From the NCBI RefSeq assembly GCF_009696375.1, contig NZ_VUMD01000011.1:81914-145913 (forward strand): 64,000 nt of DNA, in the 5' to 3' direction. Shown here piece after piece: positions 1 through 8,634 of the stretch. Numbering within the stretch: position 1 is the first letter of the stretch; the number at the start of each line of letters is the position of its first letter. This DNA is from Clostridium porci. Its GTDB lineage: Bacteria; Bacillota; Clostridia; Lachnospirales; Lachnospiraceae. The position numbers were made by a program, and so were the translations under genes. The notes under the pieces were generated by a model. It ran no database searches, was not told where the DNA came from, and worked only from the letters and a program-made list of their open reading frames with translations.

Positions 1-362
1 CCCTTCATATTGTCAATGCAGAATACGATGGGCCTATGGGTGATACAATAAAGATCACAAATTTGATTCAACAGGTGCTGGAGGTGGTAAAGGAGTATTT
101 TCAGGTGGAGCTGGATAAACAGTCCCTCTACTACGAACGTTTTATTACCCATCTGCGGTTTCTGGCACAGCGGGTATTTACAGGGGAGCGTATGGAACTG
201 GATAATCTGGAATTTCAGGAAATGATTGACCGGATGTATCCGGAGGAGTATGCCTGCAGCCAGAAGGTAAAGGCATTGATTCAAAGGGAGTATGGGCATG
301 AGGTGACGGAGGAGGAGCTGGCTTACCTGACTCTTCATATCCGCAGAATTAGAAGCAGATAA
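1..362 (+). CDS. licT: LicT/BglG-type PRD transcriptional antiterminator, 5' end outside window
   Basis: Only the C-terminal ~119 residues are present; the reading frame is open from base 3, so the start lies upstream of the window. The visible part begins with LHIVNAE, the conserved end of PRD1. It continues through a full PRD2 with the histidine motifs THLRFLAQR and LTLHIRR, which in LicT are phosphorylated by HPr and EII proteins. The missing N-terminus should hold the RNA-binding CAT domain. By family knowledge the protein prevents early termination of PTS sugar operons. It lies directly ahead of EIIA, HPr and EIIBC genes, so it probably controls them. Which sugar is sensed cannot be read from this part. 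Confidence 0.9.
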   Translation, partial: LHIVNAEYDGPMGDTIKITNLIQQVLEVVKEYFQVELDKQSLYYERFITHLRFLAQRVFTGERMELDNLEFQEMIDRMYPEEYACSQKVKALIQREYGHEVTEEELAYLTLHIRRIRSR

Positions 363-411
363 AAAATGGAGAATGCCCGAAATTTATGCATATTGAAAGG
401 AGTTAATAAGG

Positions 412-906
412 ATGCTTGGTGTATTTAAAAAGATGTTTGGGGGAGAAAATCAGATAGAGCGGTGCATTGCCGCGCCAGTTACGGGAAAGGCTGTCTCTAT
501 GCAGGACGTGGCTGATCCAACCTTCAGCCAGGAGATACTTGGAAAGGGAACGGCAGTAGTCCCCTCTGAGGGAAGGGTCGTCGCTCCATGTGACGGACAG
601 GTGACTATGGTTTTTGACACAAAGCATGCGGTAAGCATTCAGACAGATTACGGTGCGGAGCTGATCATCCACATCGGATTGGATACGGTGCAGCTTAAGG
701 GACAGTATTTTGAGGCCCATGTGTCGGCAGGTGACAAGGTAAAGCAGGGAGATCTGCTGGTGGAGTTTGATCTTGCTAAGATTAAGGAAGCTGGATATGA
801 TGTGACCACACCGGTGATTGTCTGCAATACGCCGGAGTTTCCAAAGCTGGAATCCATCTACGGCATGGATGTAAGTGCGGGAGAGTCGGTGATTATCAAA
901 CTGTAA
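412..906 (+). CDS. crr: PTS glucose-family EIIA (Crr-like), free-standing
   Basis: A 164-residue free-standing IIA-Glc domain. It carries the phosphoryl-acceptor context LIIHIGLDTVQLKG with His87, and the second conserved histidine at about 72 (KHAVS). It would take phosphate from HPr and pass it to the IIB domain of the permease encoded 3' of it, which lacks its own IIA. The start follows an AAAGGAG site at a good distance. Unlike E. coli Crr, no regulatory partner is visible, so only the transport role is inferred. The protein is full length for the family. Confidence 0.93.
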   Translation: MLGVFKKMFGGENQIERCIAAPVTGKAVSMQDVADPTFSQEILGKGTAVVPSEGRVVAPCDGQVTMVFDTKHAVSIQTDYGAELIIHIGLDTVQLKGQYFEAHVSAGDKVKQGDLLVEFDLAKIKEAGYDVTTPVIVCNTPEFPKLESIYGMDVSAGESVIIKL

Positions 907-922
907 AGAGGCGGGCGTTACT

Positions 923-1177
923 GTGATTGAACGCAGATTTATACTAAAGGATGAGATGGGGCTTCATGCAAGGCCGGCAGCCATGCTGATGATGAAAATG
1001 AGTAAGGTTCTCTCAAGGGTGGAAATTATATGCAAGGGAGAACGTGCAGACGGAAAGGATGCTATGAGCATTATGGCTTTGGACGCTGTGGCTGGAGATG
1101 AGGTGGTATTTTGCATAGAGGGACCTGATGAAGAAGAAGCCATGCAAGCGGTGGAGCTTCTAATGAATCAGAGATAG
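923..1177 (+). CDS. HPr-family phosphocarrier with Asp at the Ser46 position
   Basis: An 84-residue HPr beginning at a GTG codon; no ATG lies closer to the family start. GLHARPAA places the catalytic histidine at residue 15, as in all HPr. Where Gram-positive HPr has the HPrK-regulated serine (KSIM...MSL), this protein reads KDAMSIMAL, with Asp46. It therefore looks able to carry phosphate but not to be serine-phosphorylated, and the aspartate may imitate the phosphorylated state. Its place between EIIA and EIIBC suggests a dedicated, sugar-specific HPr rather than the global ptsH copy; that is inference. Confidence 0.9.
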   Translation: MIERRFILKDEMGLHARPAAMLMMKMSKVLSRVEIICKGERADGKDAMSIMALDAVAGDEVVFCIEGPDEEEAMQAVELLMNQR

Positions 1178-1221
1178 AACCTTCATGAGCTGAAAAGCCT
1201 TGGGGTTGCCGGTACATGATT

Positions 1222-1238
1222 TAAACCCGGTGGGTTTA
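1222..1238 (+). other. Perfect 7-bp hairpin in EIIBC leader
   Basis: TAAACCC and GGGTTTA are separated by 3 bases in the 144-bp gap between HPr and EIIBC. No T-run follows. It could be an attenuator or a decoy for the antiterminator encoded at the window start. I do not see a convincing RAT consensus. Confidence 0.3.
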
Positions 1239-1321
1239 GATAGAGCAATAACAAATATATAATTCAGAGTATTCCCATTAAGCATGCATGGGAGCTCTCA
1301 TTAAGAAAGGGGATTTAAGTT

Positions 1322-2827
1322 ATGATGAAGTATTTGCAGAAGCTGGGTAAGTCACTGATGTTACCAGTAGCAGTTCTGCCGGCAGCAGCGCTGCTCATGG
1401 GTATTGGTTACTGGATTGACCCAAATGGCTGGGGTGCAAACAACCAGATTGCAGCGTTTCTAATCAAGGCCGGCGGTGCGCTGGTGGATAACCTGCCTTA
1501 TCTGTTTGCCATCGGTGTGGCAGTTGGTATGGCTAAGGAGCAGGATGGAGCAGCTGCCCTGTCGGGTCTGGTTGCTTTCCTGGTGGTAACTACACTTTTG
1601 AGTACCAGCGTTGTGGTGATGCTGAAGGGAATCAAGCCGGAAGGCGATTTGGATGCTGTAGGCGTATTTGCCCGTGACAACATGGATGCTAAGCTTGCAT
1701 TTGATGCAATTAAAAATGCTTTTACCGGTATTATATCCGGTTTGGTTGCAGCTGGCTGCTATAATAAGTTCAGTAGAACGAAGCTTCCGGATGCCCTGTC
1801 TTTCTTCAGCGGTAAGCGCTGTGTAGCTATCATTACTTCTGTTGCTATGCTGGGAGTGTCTATTATTCTGTTCTTTATCTGGCCTGTTATCTACTCCGGC
1901 CTGGTAGGACTTGGAATGGCTATCAAGGATATGGGCGCCATCGGAGCCGGTATCTATGCATTCTTTAACCGTTTGCTGATACCTACAGGACTTCACCATG
2001 CGCTGAATCAGGTGTTCTGGCAGAACCTGGCCGGCATCAATGATATCGGAAACTTCTGGAGCCCCACTGAAGAGCTCCTTGCAGCAGGCGGAGTGATCGG
2101 AAATTACCGTGTAGGTATGTATCAGGCTGGTTTCTTCCCTGTTATGATGTTTGGTCTTCCAGCGGCAGCTCTGGCTATGTACCATACCGCCAAGTCTGAC
2201 AAGAAGAAGATCGCATACGGCCTTTTACTGGCAGGCGCTGTATCTTCCTTCTTTACAGGCGTAACCGAGCCTCTGGAGTTCGCATTTATGTTCCTTGCTC
2301 CAGGATTATATCTGGTGCATGCGATCCTCACAGGTATTGTGGTAGCAGTGACCGCTATGTTCGGCTGGACTGCAGGTTTTGGCTTCAGCGCAGGCTTTGT
2401 GGATTTCTTCTTAAGCAGCCGGCTTCCTATGGCACACCAGCCATATATGCTGCTGGTAGAGGGTGTTGTAGTAGCAGTTATTTACTATGTTATCTTCCGT
2501 ACCGCTATTGTAGCCTTTAATTTAAAGACTCCGGGGCGTGAGGATGAGGATCTGGACGCCGAGATGGCAGCCGTTCTTGCAAATGATGACTTTACACAGG
2601 TAGCCTCCATCGTTCTGGAGGGCTTAGGCGGCAAGGACAATGTAACCTCCCTGGATAACTGTATCACAAGACTTAGACTTGAGGTTAAGGATTATACCTT
2701 AGTGGATGAGAAGAAGATTAAGTCTGCAGGAGTGGCAGGCGTAATGCGCCCCAGCAAGACTGCCGTACAGGTAATTATCGGAACCAAGGTTCAGTTTGTG
2801 GCCGATGAGATGAAGAAAATGCTGTAG
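1322..2827 (+). CDS. nagE: PTS EIIBC permease, N-acetylglucosamine/glucose type
   Basis: A 501-residue protein: a long EIIC membrane domain (residues ~1-400) followed by an EIIB domain. EIIC motifs include LIPTGLHHALNQVFW, GFFPVMMFGLPAAALAMY and GVTEPLEFAFMFLAP. The linker FNLKTPGRED is typical of NagE. The IIB phospho-cysteine is Cys447 in DNCITRLRL. There is no fused IIA, which matches the separate EIIA at 412. It would import and phosphorylate GlcNAc or glucose. The NagE-like motifs favour GlcNAc, but no nagA/nagB genes are in view, so the substrate is open. The start follows AAGGGG at 1307-1312. Confidence 0.9.
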   Translation: MMKYLQKLGKSLMLPVAVLPAAALLMGIGYWIDPNGWGANNQIAAFLIKAGGALVDNLPYLFAIGVAVGMAKEQDGAAALSGLVAFLVVTTLLSTSVVVMLKGIKPEGDLDAVGVFARDNMDAKLAFDAIKNAFTGIISGLVAAGCYNKFSRTKLPDALSFFSGKRCVAIITSVAMLGVSIILFFIWPVIYSGLVGLGMAIKDMGAIGAGIYAFFNRLLIPTGLHHALNQVFWQNLAGINDIGNFWSPTEELLAAGGVIGNYRVGMYQAGFFPVMMFGLPAAALAMYHTAKSDKKKIAYGLLLAGAVSSFFTGVTEPLEFAFMFLAPGLYLVHAILTGIVVAVTAMFGWTAGFGFSAGFVDFFLSSRLPMAHQPYMLLVEGVVVAVIYYVIFRTAIVAFNLKTPGREDEDLDAEMAAVLANDDFTQVASIVLEGLGGKDNVTSLDNCITRLRLEVKDYTLVDEKKIKSAGVAGVMRPSKTAVQVIIGTKVQFVADEMKKML

Positions 2828-2875
2828 AATGCCAGAATAGAAAATAAAACAAATGTTATAAAAGGCTTTTATGGT

Positions 2876-2932
2876 ATGCTCCCTTTTATGTAGACAGTTG
2901 GAAAATAAAACTGTTTACTTAGAAGGGAGCAT
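2876..2932. repeat. 10-bp inverted repeat, possible IS/MITE remnant or terminator
   Basis: ATGCTCCCTT at 2876-2885 is the exact reverse complement of AAGGGAGCAT at 2923-2932. A nested ACAGTT/AACTGT pair lies inside. It sits just after the PTS operon, but only a short T-rich stretch follows. It could be a weak terminator or the folded remains of a small mobile element. Confidence 0.45.
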
Positions 2933-2946
2933 TCTTTATGTCTGGA

Positions 2947-2980
2947 AATGAAAGGTATTACCTAATGAAAGGTATTACCT
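2947..2980. repeat. 17-bp exact tandem duplication
   Basis: The 17-base unit AATGAAAGGTATTACCT occurs twice head to tail (2947-2963 and 2964-2980). No gene overlaps. The unit contains the near-palindrome GGTATTACC. Function unknown. The rest of the 2828-3136 gap holds only the inverted repeat before it and the promoter after it. Confidence 0.6.
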
Positions 2981-3075
2981 TGAATTATTTTAGAGGGGAA
3001 AAGCGGAGCCCAATCTAATTTTAGAAGTATGAATTATGTGCCCTTTATGCCCTTTTGGCTGCACTCTTTTTATGA

Positions 3076-3104
3076 TTGAAAGTGTGAAAAAATTGAAGTA
3101 TAAT
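3076..3104 (+). promoter_or_regulatory. Sigma-A type promoter for the DUF362 gene
   Basis: TTGAAA at 3076-3081, a 17-base spacer, then a perfect TATAAT at 3099-3104, 32 bases before the start codon at 3137. Confidence 0.75.
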
Positions 3105-3136
3105 GAACTAATATAACGATTCAAAAGGAGGATACC

Positions 3137-4240
3137 ATGGCAGCATCAAACGTATATTACACGAATATGAGAACTACATTGACAGAAAATCTCCTGCAGA
3201 AGCTGGAGCGTCTTGTTAAAAAGGCCGGTATGATGGACATTGATTTTAATAACAAATACACAGCCATCAAAATCCATTTCGGAGAACCGGGCAACCTTGC
3301 TTATCTGAGGCCAAATTATTCCAAGGTGTTGGTGGATCTGATTAAAGAACAAAAGGGAAGGGTATTTCTGACGGACTGCAATACGCTTTATGTAGGCAGG
3401 AGGAAAAATGCGCTGGACCACTTGGATGCAGCCTATGAGAACGGCTACAATCCCTTTGCTACAGGCTGTCATGTGATTATTGCAGACGGACTGAAGGGAA
3501 CGGACGAAACGCTGGTTCCCATTGAAGGGGAGTATGTGAAAGAGGCCAAAATCGGCCGTGCCATTATGGACGCGGATATTGTGATATCCCTTACTCATTT
3601 TAAAGGACATGAAGCAACTGGATTTGGAGGAGCCTTAAAGAACCTGGGAATGGGCTGTGGCTCCAGGGCGGGAAAGATGGAGATGCATAATGCGGGAAAG
3701 CCCTTTGTCCATAGGGAAGCATGTATAGGCTGCGGAGCCTGCAGGCGGGTATGCGCCCATAGTGCCATTACGGTAGCGGATCGCAAGGCCTCGATTTCTC
3801 CGGCTCAATGTGTGGGCTGCGGCCGCTGTATCGGCGTCTGTCCGGTGGACGCAGTTACCTCTATGTATGACGAGGCTAATGATATACTGAATCGGAAGAT
3901 AGCGGAGTATACTCTGGCTGTTTTAAAGGATCGCCCCAGCTTTCATGTAAGCCTGGTAGTGGATGTTTCCCCCAACTGTGATTGCCATGCGGAAAACGAC
4001 GCCCCCATTGTGCCTGATGTAGGCATGTTTGCTTCCTTTGATCCGGTAGCTCTGGATATGGCGTGTGCGGATGCGGTGAACAGACAGCCTGTGCTGGATG
4101 GCAGCTTCCTGGCAGAGCAGGCGCAGCACAGCCATGATCATTTTATCAACGCTCACCCTGATACGAATTGGGAGAGCTGTATTGACCATGCGGTAAAGCT
4201 GGGGCTGGGTAATAAAGAATACAACCTGATTACGATTTAA
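3137..4240 (+). CDS. DUF362 domain 4Fe-4S protein
   Basis: A 367-residue cytoplasmic protein starting right after AAAGGAGG. The DUF362 region (residues ~35-185, with KIHFGEPGN and THFKGHEATGFGG) is followed by two ferredoxin motifs, CIGCGACRRVC (196-206) and CVGCGRCIGVC (225-235). The C-terminal part returns to the DUF362 fold. Members of the family bind two 4Fe-4S clusters, but the reaction is not settled, so no pathway is assigned. It stands alone under its own promoter. Confidence 0.85.
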   Translation: MAASNVYYTNMRTTLTENLLQKLERLVKKAGMMDIDFNNKYTAIKIHFGEPGNLAYLRPNYSKVLVDLIKEQKGRVFLTDCNTLYVGRRKNALDHLDAAYENGYNPFATGCHVIIADGLKGTDETLVPIEGEYVKEAKIGRAIMDADIVISLTHFKGHEATGFGGALKNLGMGCGSRAGKMEMHNAGKPFVHREACIGCGACRRVCAHSAITVADRKASISPAQCVGCGRCIGVCPVDAVTSMYDEANDILNRKIAEYTLAVLKDRPSFHVSLVVDVSPNCDCHAENDAPIVPDVGMFASFDPVALDMACADAVNRQPVLDGSFLAEQAQHSHDHFINAHPDTNWESCIDHAVKLGLGNKEYNLITI

Positions 4241-4378
4241 AGGGGAGTATATTATCAGTATATCCGTCAGGCACTGGAATAAAGGGGCTTTAGGGGAAGC
4301 CTGAAAAAGGAAGGATACGGGGAAATAGTGGGATAGCATAAGATAAGATAGGGTATGGGCTGCAAGAGAGGAGATATA

Positions 4379-5938
4379 TTGATTACAATGAAAAAACTGC
4401 GTGTATTATTTCGGATTATTTTCGGCAGAACCGCATTTGTCATTCTGTTTATGATGGTTCAAATAGGGATCTTGGTGGGCTCCTTTCGGCTGTTGGAGGA
4501 TTATGTGCCGCTTATTTATGGGGTATCCCTTCTGCTCAGTGCTGCGGTCATCATCTATATTTTTAATGAACCTATTAATTCCAGCTTTAAGCTGGCCTGG
4601 ATTGTGCCGGTTTTGGTGATTCCTGTGTTCGGCGTGCTTTTTTATATCCTGGTACAGACGCAGCTTCAAACAAAGCTTTTGGCTAAGCGAATTAAGATGA
4701 ATATAAAGGCTACACAACCGTTTCTGAATCAAGATCAGAGGGTTCAGGACAGGCTCAGGCAGCGCAGTCTTCAGGGCAGTCACCTGGCGGATTATATGAA
4801 CAATATGGCAGGCTATCCGATTTATGAGAACACCTATGTAGAATATTTTCCTCTGGGAGAGGATAAGTTCGAGGCATTGAAAAGAGAGCTGAGGTCTGCC
4901 AGAAAATTCATTTTTATGGAGTATTTCATTGTGGATCGGGGATTTATGTGGGACAGTATTCTTGAAATACTGGAAGAGAAGGCGAGAGAAGGTGTGGAGG
5001 TCCGGTTTCTATATGACGGTATGTGCTGTCTCATGTTACTTCCTTACCATTATCCTCAGGAATTGGAGAGAAAAGGGATTCGCTGTAAGATGTTTTCACC
5101 GATAAGGCCTACGCTGTCCACCTACCAGAATAACCGGGATCACCGGAAGATTGCGGTCATTGACGGGCATACCGCATTTACAGGCGGTGTGAACCTGGCA
5201 GATGAGTACATCAATCAGAAGACCCGCTTTGGACATTGGAAGGATACGGCTATTATGCTGAAGGGGGACGCGGTTCTCAGCTTTACCATGATGTTTCTTC
5301 AAATGTGGAATATAACAGAACGTACTCCGGAAGCTTACAGCCGTTATCTGACGCCTGCTGATTATCAGCTTTCTGAGGGGCTTGACAGCAACGGCTTTGT
5401 CCTTCCCTATGGGGACAGCCCAATGGATCGGGAGCAGGTAGGAGAGCAGGTGTATATGGATATATTGAATCAGGCTAAGTCCTATGTTCATATTATGACG
5501 CCCTATCTGATTTTGGACGACGAGATGAAAAATGCCCTCTGTTATGCAGCCAAACGGGGGATTGATGTGAAAATTATTATGCCCCACATCCCGGATAAGA
5601 AATATGCCTATATGCTGGCAAGAACCTATTATCCGGAGCTGATTCAGGCAGGAGTTAAGATATACGAGTATACGCCGGGGTTCGTTCATGCAAAGGTATT
5701 TGTAAGTGATAATGAAAAGGCAGTGGTGGGAACCATTAACCTGGATTTCAGAAGCCTGTACCTGCATTTCGAATGTGCCGCATACATCTATGACCATCCG
5801 GTGGTGCTGGATGTGGAGAAGGATTACCAGGAAACCCTTGAAAATTGTATGCTGATTACGATGGAGAATTGTAAAAATTACAGCTGGTCAGGCAAAAAGC
5901 TGGGCCGCCTGATGCGCCTGGTGGCGCCGCTAATGTAA
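4379..5938 (+). CDS. cls: Cardiolipin synthase (phospholipase D superfamily)
   Basis: A membrane-bound enzyme with two N-terminal transmembrane segments and two HKD motifs: DHRKIAVID followed by FTGG, and HAKVFVSD followed by VVGTINLD. These are the catalytic PLD motifs that join two phosphatidylglycerols into cardiolipin. The start is uncertain. The frame is open from an ATG at 4355, but AGAGAGGAG at 4365-4373 sits 5 bases before a TTG at 4379 and 14 before an ATG at 4388, so TTG or the second ATG is preferred. Length is about 520 residues, usual for the family. Confidence 0.9.
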   Translation: MITMKKLRVLFRIIFGRTAFVILFMMVQIGILVGSFRLLEDYVPLIYGVSLLLSAAVIIYIFNEPINSSFKLAWIVPVLVIPVFGVLFYILVQTQLQTKLLAKRIKMNIKATQPFLNQDQRVQDRLRQRSLQGSHLADYMNNMAGYPIYENTYVEYFPLGEDKFEALKRELRSARKFIFMEYFIVDRGFMWDSILEILEEKAREGVEVRFLYDGMCCLMLLPYHYPQELERKGIRCKMFSPIRPTLSTYQNNRDHRKIAVIDGHTAFTGGVNLADEYINQKTRFGHWKDTAIMLKGDAVLSFTMMFLQMWNITERTPEAYSRYLTPADYQLSEGLDSNGFVLPYGDSPMDREQVGEQVYMDILNQAKSYVHIMTPYLILDDEMKNALCYAAKRGIDVKIIMPHIPDKKYAYMLARTYYPELIQAGVKIYEYTPGFVHAKVFVSDNEKAVVGTINLDFRSLYLHFECAAYIYDHPVVLDVEKDYQETLENCMLITMENCKNYSWSGKKLGRLMRLVAPLM

Positions 5939-6340
5939 CAGGCCGGAGCGGTTGCGGCTTTTATCATATAGTACCACGCATGTTCGCTATTCCCCCAATG
6001 CTAGATCGAAAAAGAGCCTTCTGTTCTTACCACATGATTGTAACCAAGCTTTTTCTATTTGAGTCAGCCTCTCAGCCTCCTTGCTGTAGGTTGCTCTATC
6101 ATAACTTAAATAAATCTAACATTTTTGAATCGAGAAATCTCTCTTTATATTCAAACGAGTATTCTGTTCTGCCATCTTAGCTATGGCTTGCCACCAGGAC
6201 TTGACTGTTTTAAATTGTCAAAACATTTGGCATATGCCGGCTTTTTCCTTATTATGGAATCGAGAAGGTGTGATGCACATGCTGAAGAAAGAATATCAGG
6301 CTATCATACATTGGAAATAATAAGTGAAGCAAAGATGATA
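5939..6340. other. Intergenic region, no supported gene
   Basis: About 400 bases with only short open frames that lack ribosome binding sites. A small GCCG...CGGC hairpin followed by TTTTAT sits just after cls and may end its transcript. Otherwise nothing recognised. Confidence 0.5.
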
Positions 6341-6387
6341 AACAGTATATAACACTTGACAACAGTTATTGCCTGTTATATACTGTT
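6341..6387 (+). promoter_or_regulatory. Promoter with 13-bp inverted-repeat operator for the GntR/ABC operon
   Basis: AACAGTATATAAC (6341-6353) and GTTATATACTGTT (6375-6387) are exact reverse complements, spaced 21 bases. Between and across them lies a strong promoter: TTGACA at 6356-6361, 17 bases, TATACT at 6379-6384. The right operator half covers the -10 box, so repressor binding should block RNA polymerase. The GntR protein encoded 27 bases further on is the obvious ligand. Confidence 0.8.
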
Positions 6388-6413
6388 ATAGAACAAAGGA
6401 GGAAATTCCAGAA

Positions 6414-6785
6414 ATGAAAATCATTATTAATACGTCCTCAATGGTTCCTATATATGAGCAGATTGTAGACCAGATAAAAAGGCTCATACGCAACGGGGAG
6501 CTAAAGAGAAATGATAATCTGCCCTCCGTCCGCATACTGTCCAAGGAATTAAAGATAAGTGCTTTAACGGTCAAGAAAGCATATGACAATTTGGAAAGTG
6601 AGGGTTTTACAGTAACCGTACATGGAAAAGGAACGTATGTAGCGGCAGTGAATACGGAGCTTTTACTGGAAGAACAAAAAAAGGAATTGGAGGCAGATCT
6701 AGAACAGGCAATTCAGAAAGGAAGACGTTGTGGAATTAGTGATGAAGATATAAAGAGTTTATTTGATTTGATTTTGGAGGGTTGA
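6414..6785 (+). CDS. GntR-family regulator, YtrA type
   Basis: A 123-residue repressor with an N-terminal winged helix (PIYEQIVDQIKRLI, LPSVRILSKELKISALTVKKAY) and a short helical tail typical of the YtrA subgroup, which lack a large effector domain. The start at MKIII follows AAAGGAGG; an upstream in-frame ATG at 6369 lies inside the promoter and is rejected. It is followed at once by ABC transporter genes, the normal YtrA arrangement, in which the regulator represses its own operon. The inducing signal is often a cell-envelope stress but is not visible here. Confidence 0.88.
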   Translation: MKIIINTSSMVPIYEQIVDQIKRLIRNGELKRNDNLPSVRILSKELKISALTVKKAYDNLESEGFTVTVHGKGTYVAAVNTELLLEEQKKELEADLEQAIQKGRRCGISDEDIKSLFDLILEG

Positions 6786-6790
6786 TGTTT

Positions 6791-7642
6791 ATGTTGAAAA
6801 TCGAGCATTTAAAAAAGAATTATGATAATTTCTCCCTGGATTGCTCCTTAGAGGTCATGCAGGGCTGTGTAACAGGACTGATTGGACAAAATGGCGCTGG
6901 AAAGAGTACGACCTTTAAAGCGATATTAGGCCTGATTTCCATTGGCGGTGGAAAAGTTACCATTCTGGGAAAGGATTTGCAGAGGTTTACCCCAGAAGAT
7001 AAAGAGAATTTAGGCGTTGTACTTTCTGATTCTGGGTTCAGCGGATATTTGACAATCAAGGATATTGTTCCTGTCTTAAAAAAAATGTACAGGAATTTTG
7101 ACGATTCATTTTTCATGGAACAGGTAAACAGGGTTCAGCTGCCGTTCAATAAGAAAATCAAAGACTTTTCAACGGGTATGAAAGCAAAATTAAAAGTGCT
7201 TGTGGCAATCTCACACAATGCAAAGCTGCTAATACTGGACGAGCCAACAGCAGGCTTGGATGTTATCGCCAGAGATGAGCTGCTGGAGATGTTAAGAGAG
7301 TTTATGGAAAAGGACGAGGAACGTTCTATTTTAATTAGTTCGCATATTTCCAGTGACTTAGAAACCTTGTGTGATGACCTTTATATGATACATGAGGGAA
7401 CTATTATTCTGCACGAAGATACAGATGTTCTATTGAGTGATTATGCTTTGCTGAAAGTTGAAGCAGAGCAATACAGCAAGCTGGATAAACAGTTTATTCT
7501 CCGCTCAAAGAAAGAAACATACGGATACAGCTGTTTGACAAATCAGAAACAGTATTACATGGATAACTACCCGAAAATTGCAGTGGAAAAAGGAACGATT
7601 GATGAAGTGATTACAATGATGATAAGGGGGCAAGAACAATGA
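6791..7642 (+). CDS. ABC transporter ATP-binding protein
   Basis: A 283-residue ATPase: Walker A GQNGAGKST, a variant signature DFSTGMKAKL in place of LSGGQ, Walker B LLILDEPTAGLD, and H-loop SSHI. The ATG at 6791 is 8 bases from TTTGGAGGG; the earlier ATG at 6785 overlaps the previous stop and is too close to that site. The gene is coupled to the permease by an ATGA overlap. By family (BcrA/YtrB-like) it would power export or extraction of a lipid or peptide. The substrate is unknown. Confidence 0.9.
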   Translation: MLKIEHLKKNYDNFSLDCSLEVMQGCVTGLIGQNGAGKSTTFKAILGLISIGGGKVTILGKDLQRFTPEDKENLGVVLSDSGFSGYLTIKDIVPVLKKMYRNFDDSFFMEQVNRVQLPFNKKIKDFSTGMKAKLKVLVAISHNAKLLILDEPTAGLDVIARDELLEMLREFMEKDEERSILISSHISSDLETLCDDLYMIHEGTIILHEDTDVLLSDYALLKVEAEQYSKLDKQFILRSKKETYGYSCLTNQKQYYMDNYPKIAVEKGTIDEVITMMIRGQEQ

Positions 7643-8292
7643 AAGGTTTATTAGTAAAGGATTTCAAGCTGCTGAAAATGCAAAAGAATTTCTTCATAAT
7701 CATTGTTGCCACAGCAATCGGCATGATGGTTCTTTATGAGGACATAGCATTCATGATCGGCTTTTTGACATTTGTAATATCTCTGTTTACGTTAAGCACA
7801 ATCAGTTATGATGAATTTGACAACGGCTATGCGTTTTTGTTTACATTGCCTGTCAGCCGTACAGGCTATACGGTCGAAAAGTATTGTTTCAGTTTATTGC
7901 TCGGTGGCAGTGCATGGATTGTTTCAGTACTTTTAGCAGTCATTGCCAGCCTTCAAAAAGAGGCGGCATCCCTTTCTGATACAATGATGATAGCCTTGAT
8001 GCTTGTGCCTTTCATGCTTGTTATTCAAGCGGTAATGATACCGATCCAGCTTAAATTCGGCGGAGAAAAAGGTCGAATTGTAATTACTGCTACAATCGGC
8101 TTGTTATGTATCATTGGTATTGCTATTGTGAAAGGGGCTGAAATATTGGGAATTGATATGCTCAATGTCATCAACCATCTTCCAAGGATACCTTTGGGAA
8201 CGTTAATTGCAGCCGCAACCGCTGCCGCTATTGGTGTTTGGTTAGTATCTATGAAAATCAGTTTCTCGATTATGAACAAGAAAGAATTTTAA
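7639..8292 (+). CDS. ABC-2 type membrane permease
   Basis: A 217-residue hydrophobic protein with about six membrane spans and the charged N-terminus MKGLLVKDFKLLKMQKN, common to ABC-2 permeases of YtrA-regulated operons. It overlaps the ATPase gene by four bases, which points to translational coupling and a heteromeric transporter. No substrate-specific motif is seen. Confidence 0.85.
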   Translation: MKGLLVKDFKLLKMQKNFFIIIVATAIGMMVLYEDIAFMIGFLTFVISLFTLSTISYDEFDNGYAFLFTLPVSRTGYTVEKYCFSLLLGGSAWIVSVLLAVIASLQKEAASLSDTMMIALMLVPFMLVIQAVMIPIQLKFGGEKGRIVITATIGLLCIIGIAIVKGAEILGIDMLNVINHLPRIPLGTLIAAATAAAIGVWLVSMKISFSIMNKKEF

Positions 8293-8634
8293 AAGACGGA
8301 TAATCAAATCAATTAATTCTTAACATTTAGGGGTTGATTTTACTGCCGTATGCTGGTATGCTTGATAAAGATAGATTGGATGAGGAAAGGAAGTGAACCG
8401 GAGTGGAAGGTCGAAGTCGTAAGATGGAAGCAGACAATTATCATAGGCGTATGGTGGTGGGAGCTGCGTATGCGGCTTTGGGCTCGCTTTGCTTTCACTG
8501 CCGGTAAGAATCTATTAGAACTGGAGTACGTTTATGATGATAGCCATAAATTACAGGTGTATGAGAGTACAATGTAATTGTGGCTATTTTGTATGCTGCT
8601 TTCATGGATTAGTACCCTTCATGAACGGAATAAC
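8293..8634. other. Gap before mgtE; no M-box riboswitch recognised
   Basis: A 342-base gap. AAATCAA/TTGATTT (8306-8312, 8334-8340) could form a weak hairpin after the permease. A 34-residue frame from GTG at 8403 to 8507 encodes a basic start and one hydrophobic stretch (MVVGAAYAALGSLCF), but has only a weak ribosome binding site. I could not fit the Mg2+ M-box consensus. Confidence 0.4.

Noticed and set aside
1460..2185. Long minus-strand frame opposite the EIIBC gene
   Set aside because: Shadow of a strongly conserved gene; composition is His/Ser/Gln-rich noise.
5096..5797. 233-residue minus-strand frame opposite cls
   Set aside because: Antisense shadow of the HKD enzyme; no ribosome site or domain.
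5980..6352. Two plus-strand frames before the GntR gene
   Set aside because: No ribosome binding sites, no domain, and they run into the promoter/operator region.
8341..8520. Possible group II intron domain V fragment
   Set aside because: GTATGCGG-like string looked suggestive, but the catalytic AGC/bulge pattern and paired GTTC end are missing.
8350..8577. 75-residue frame before mgtE
   Set aside because: Trp/Arg-rich random-looking translation with no ribosome site. Another frame (8403-8507) looks slightly more protein-like, but is also unsupported.
8293..8634. Possible M-box Mg2+ riboswitch ahead of mgtE
   Set aside because: Could not match the M-box core or its stem order.
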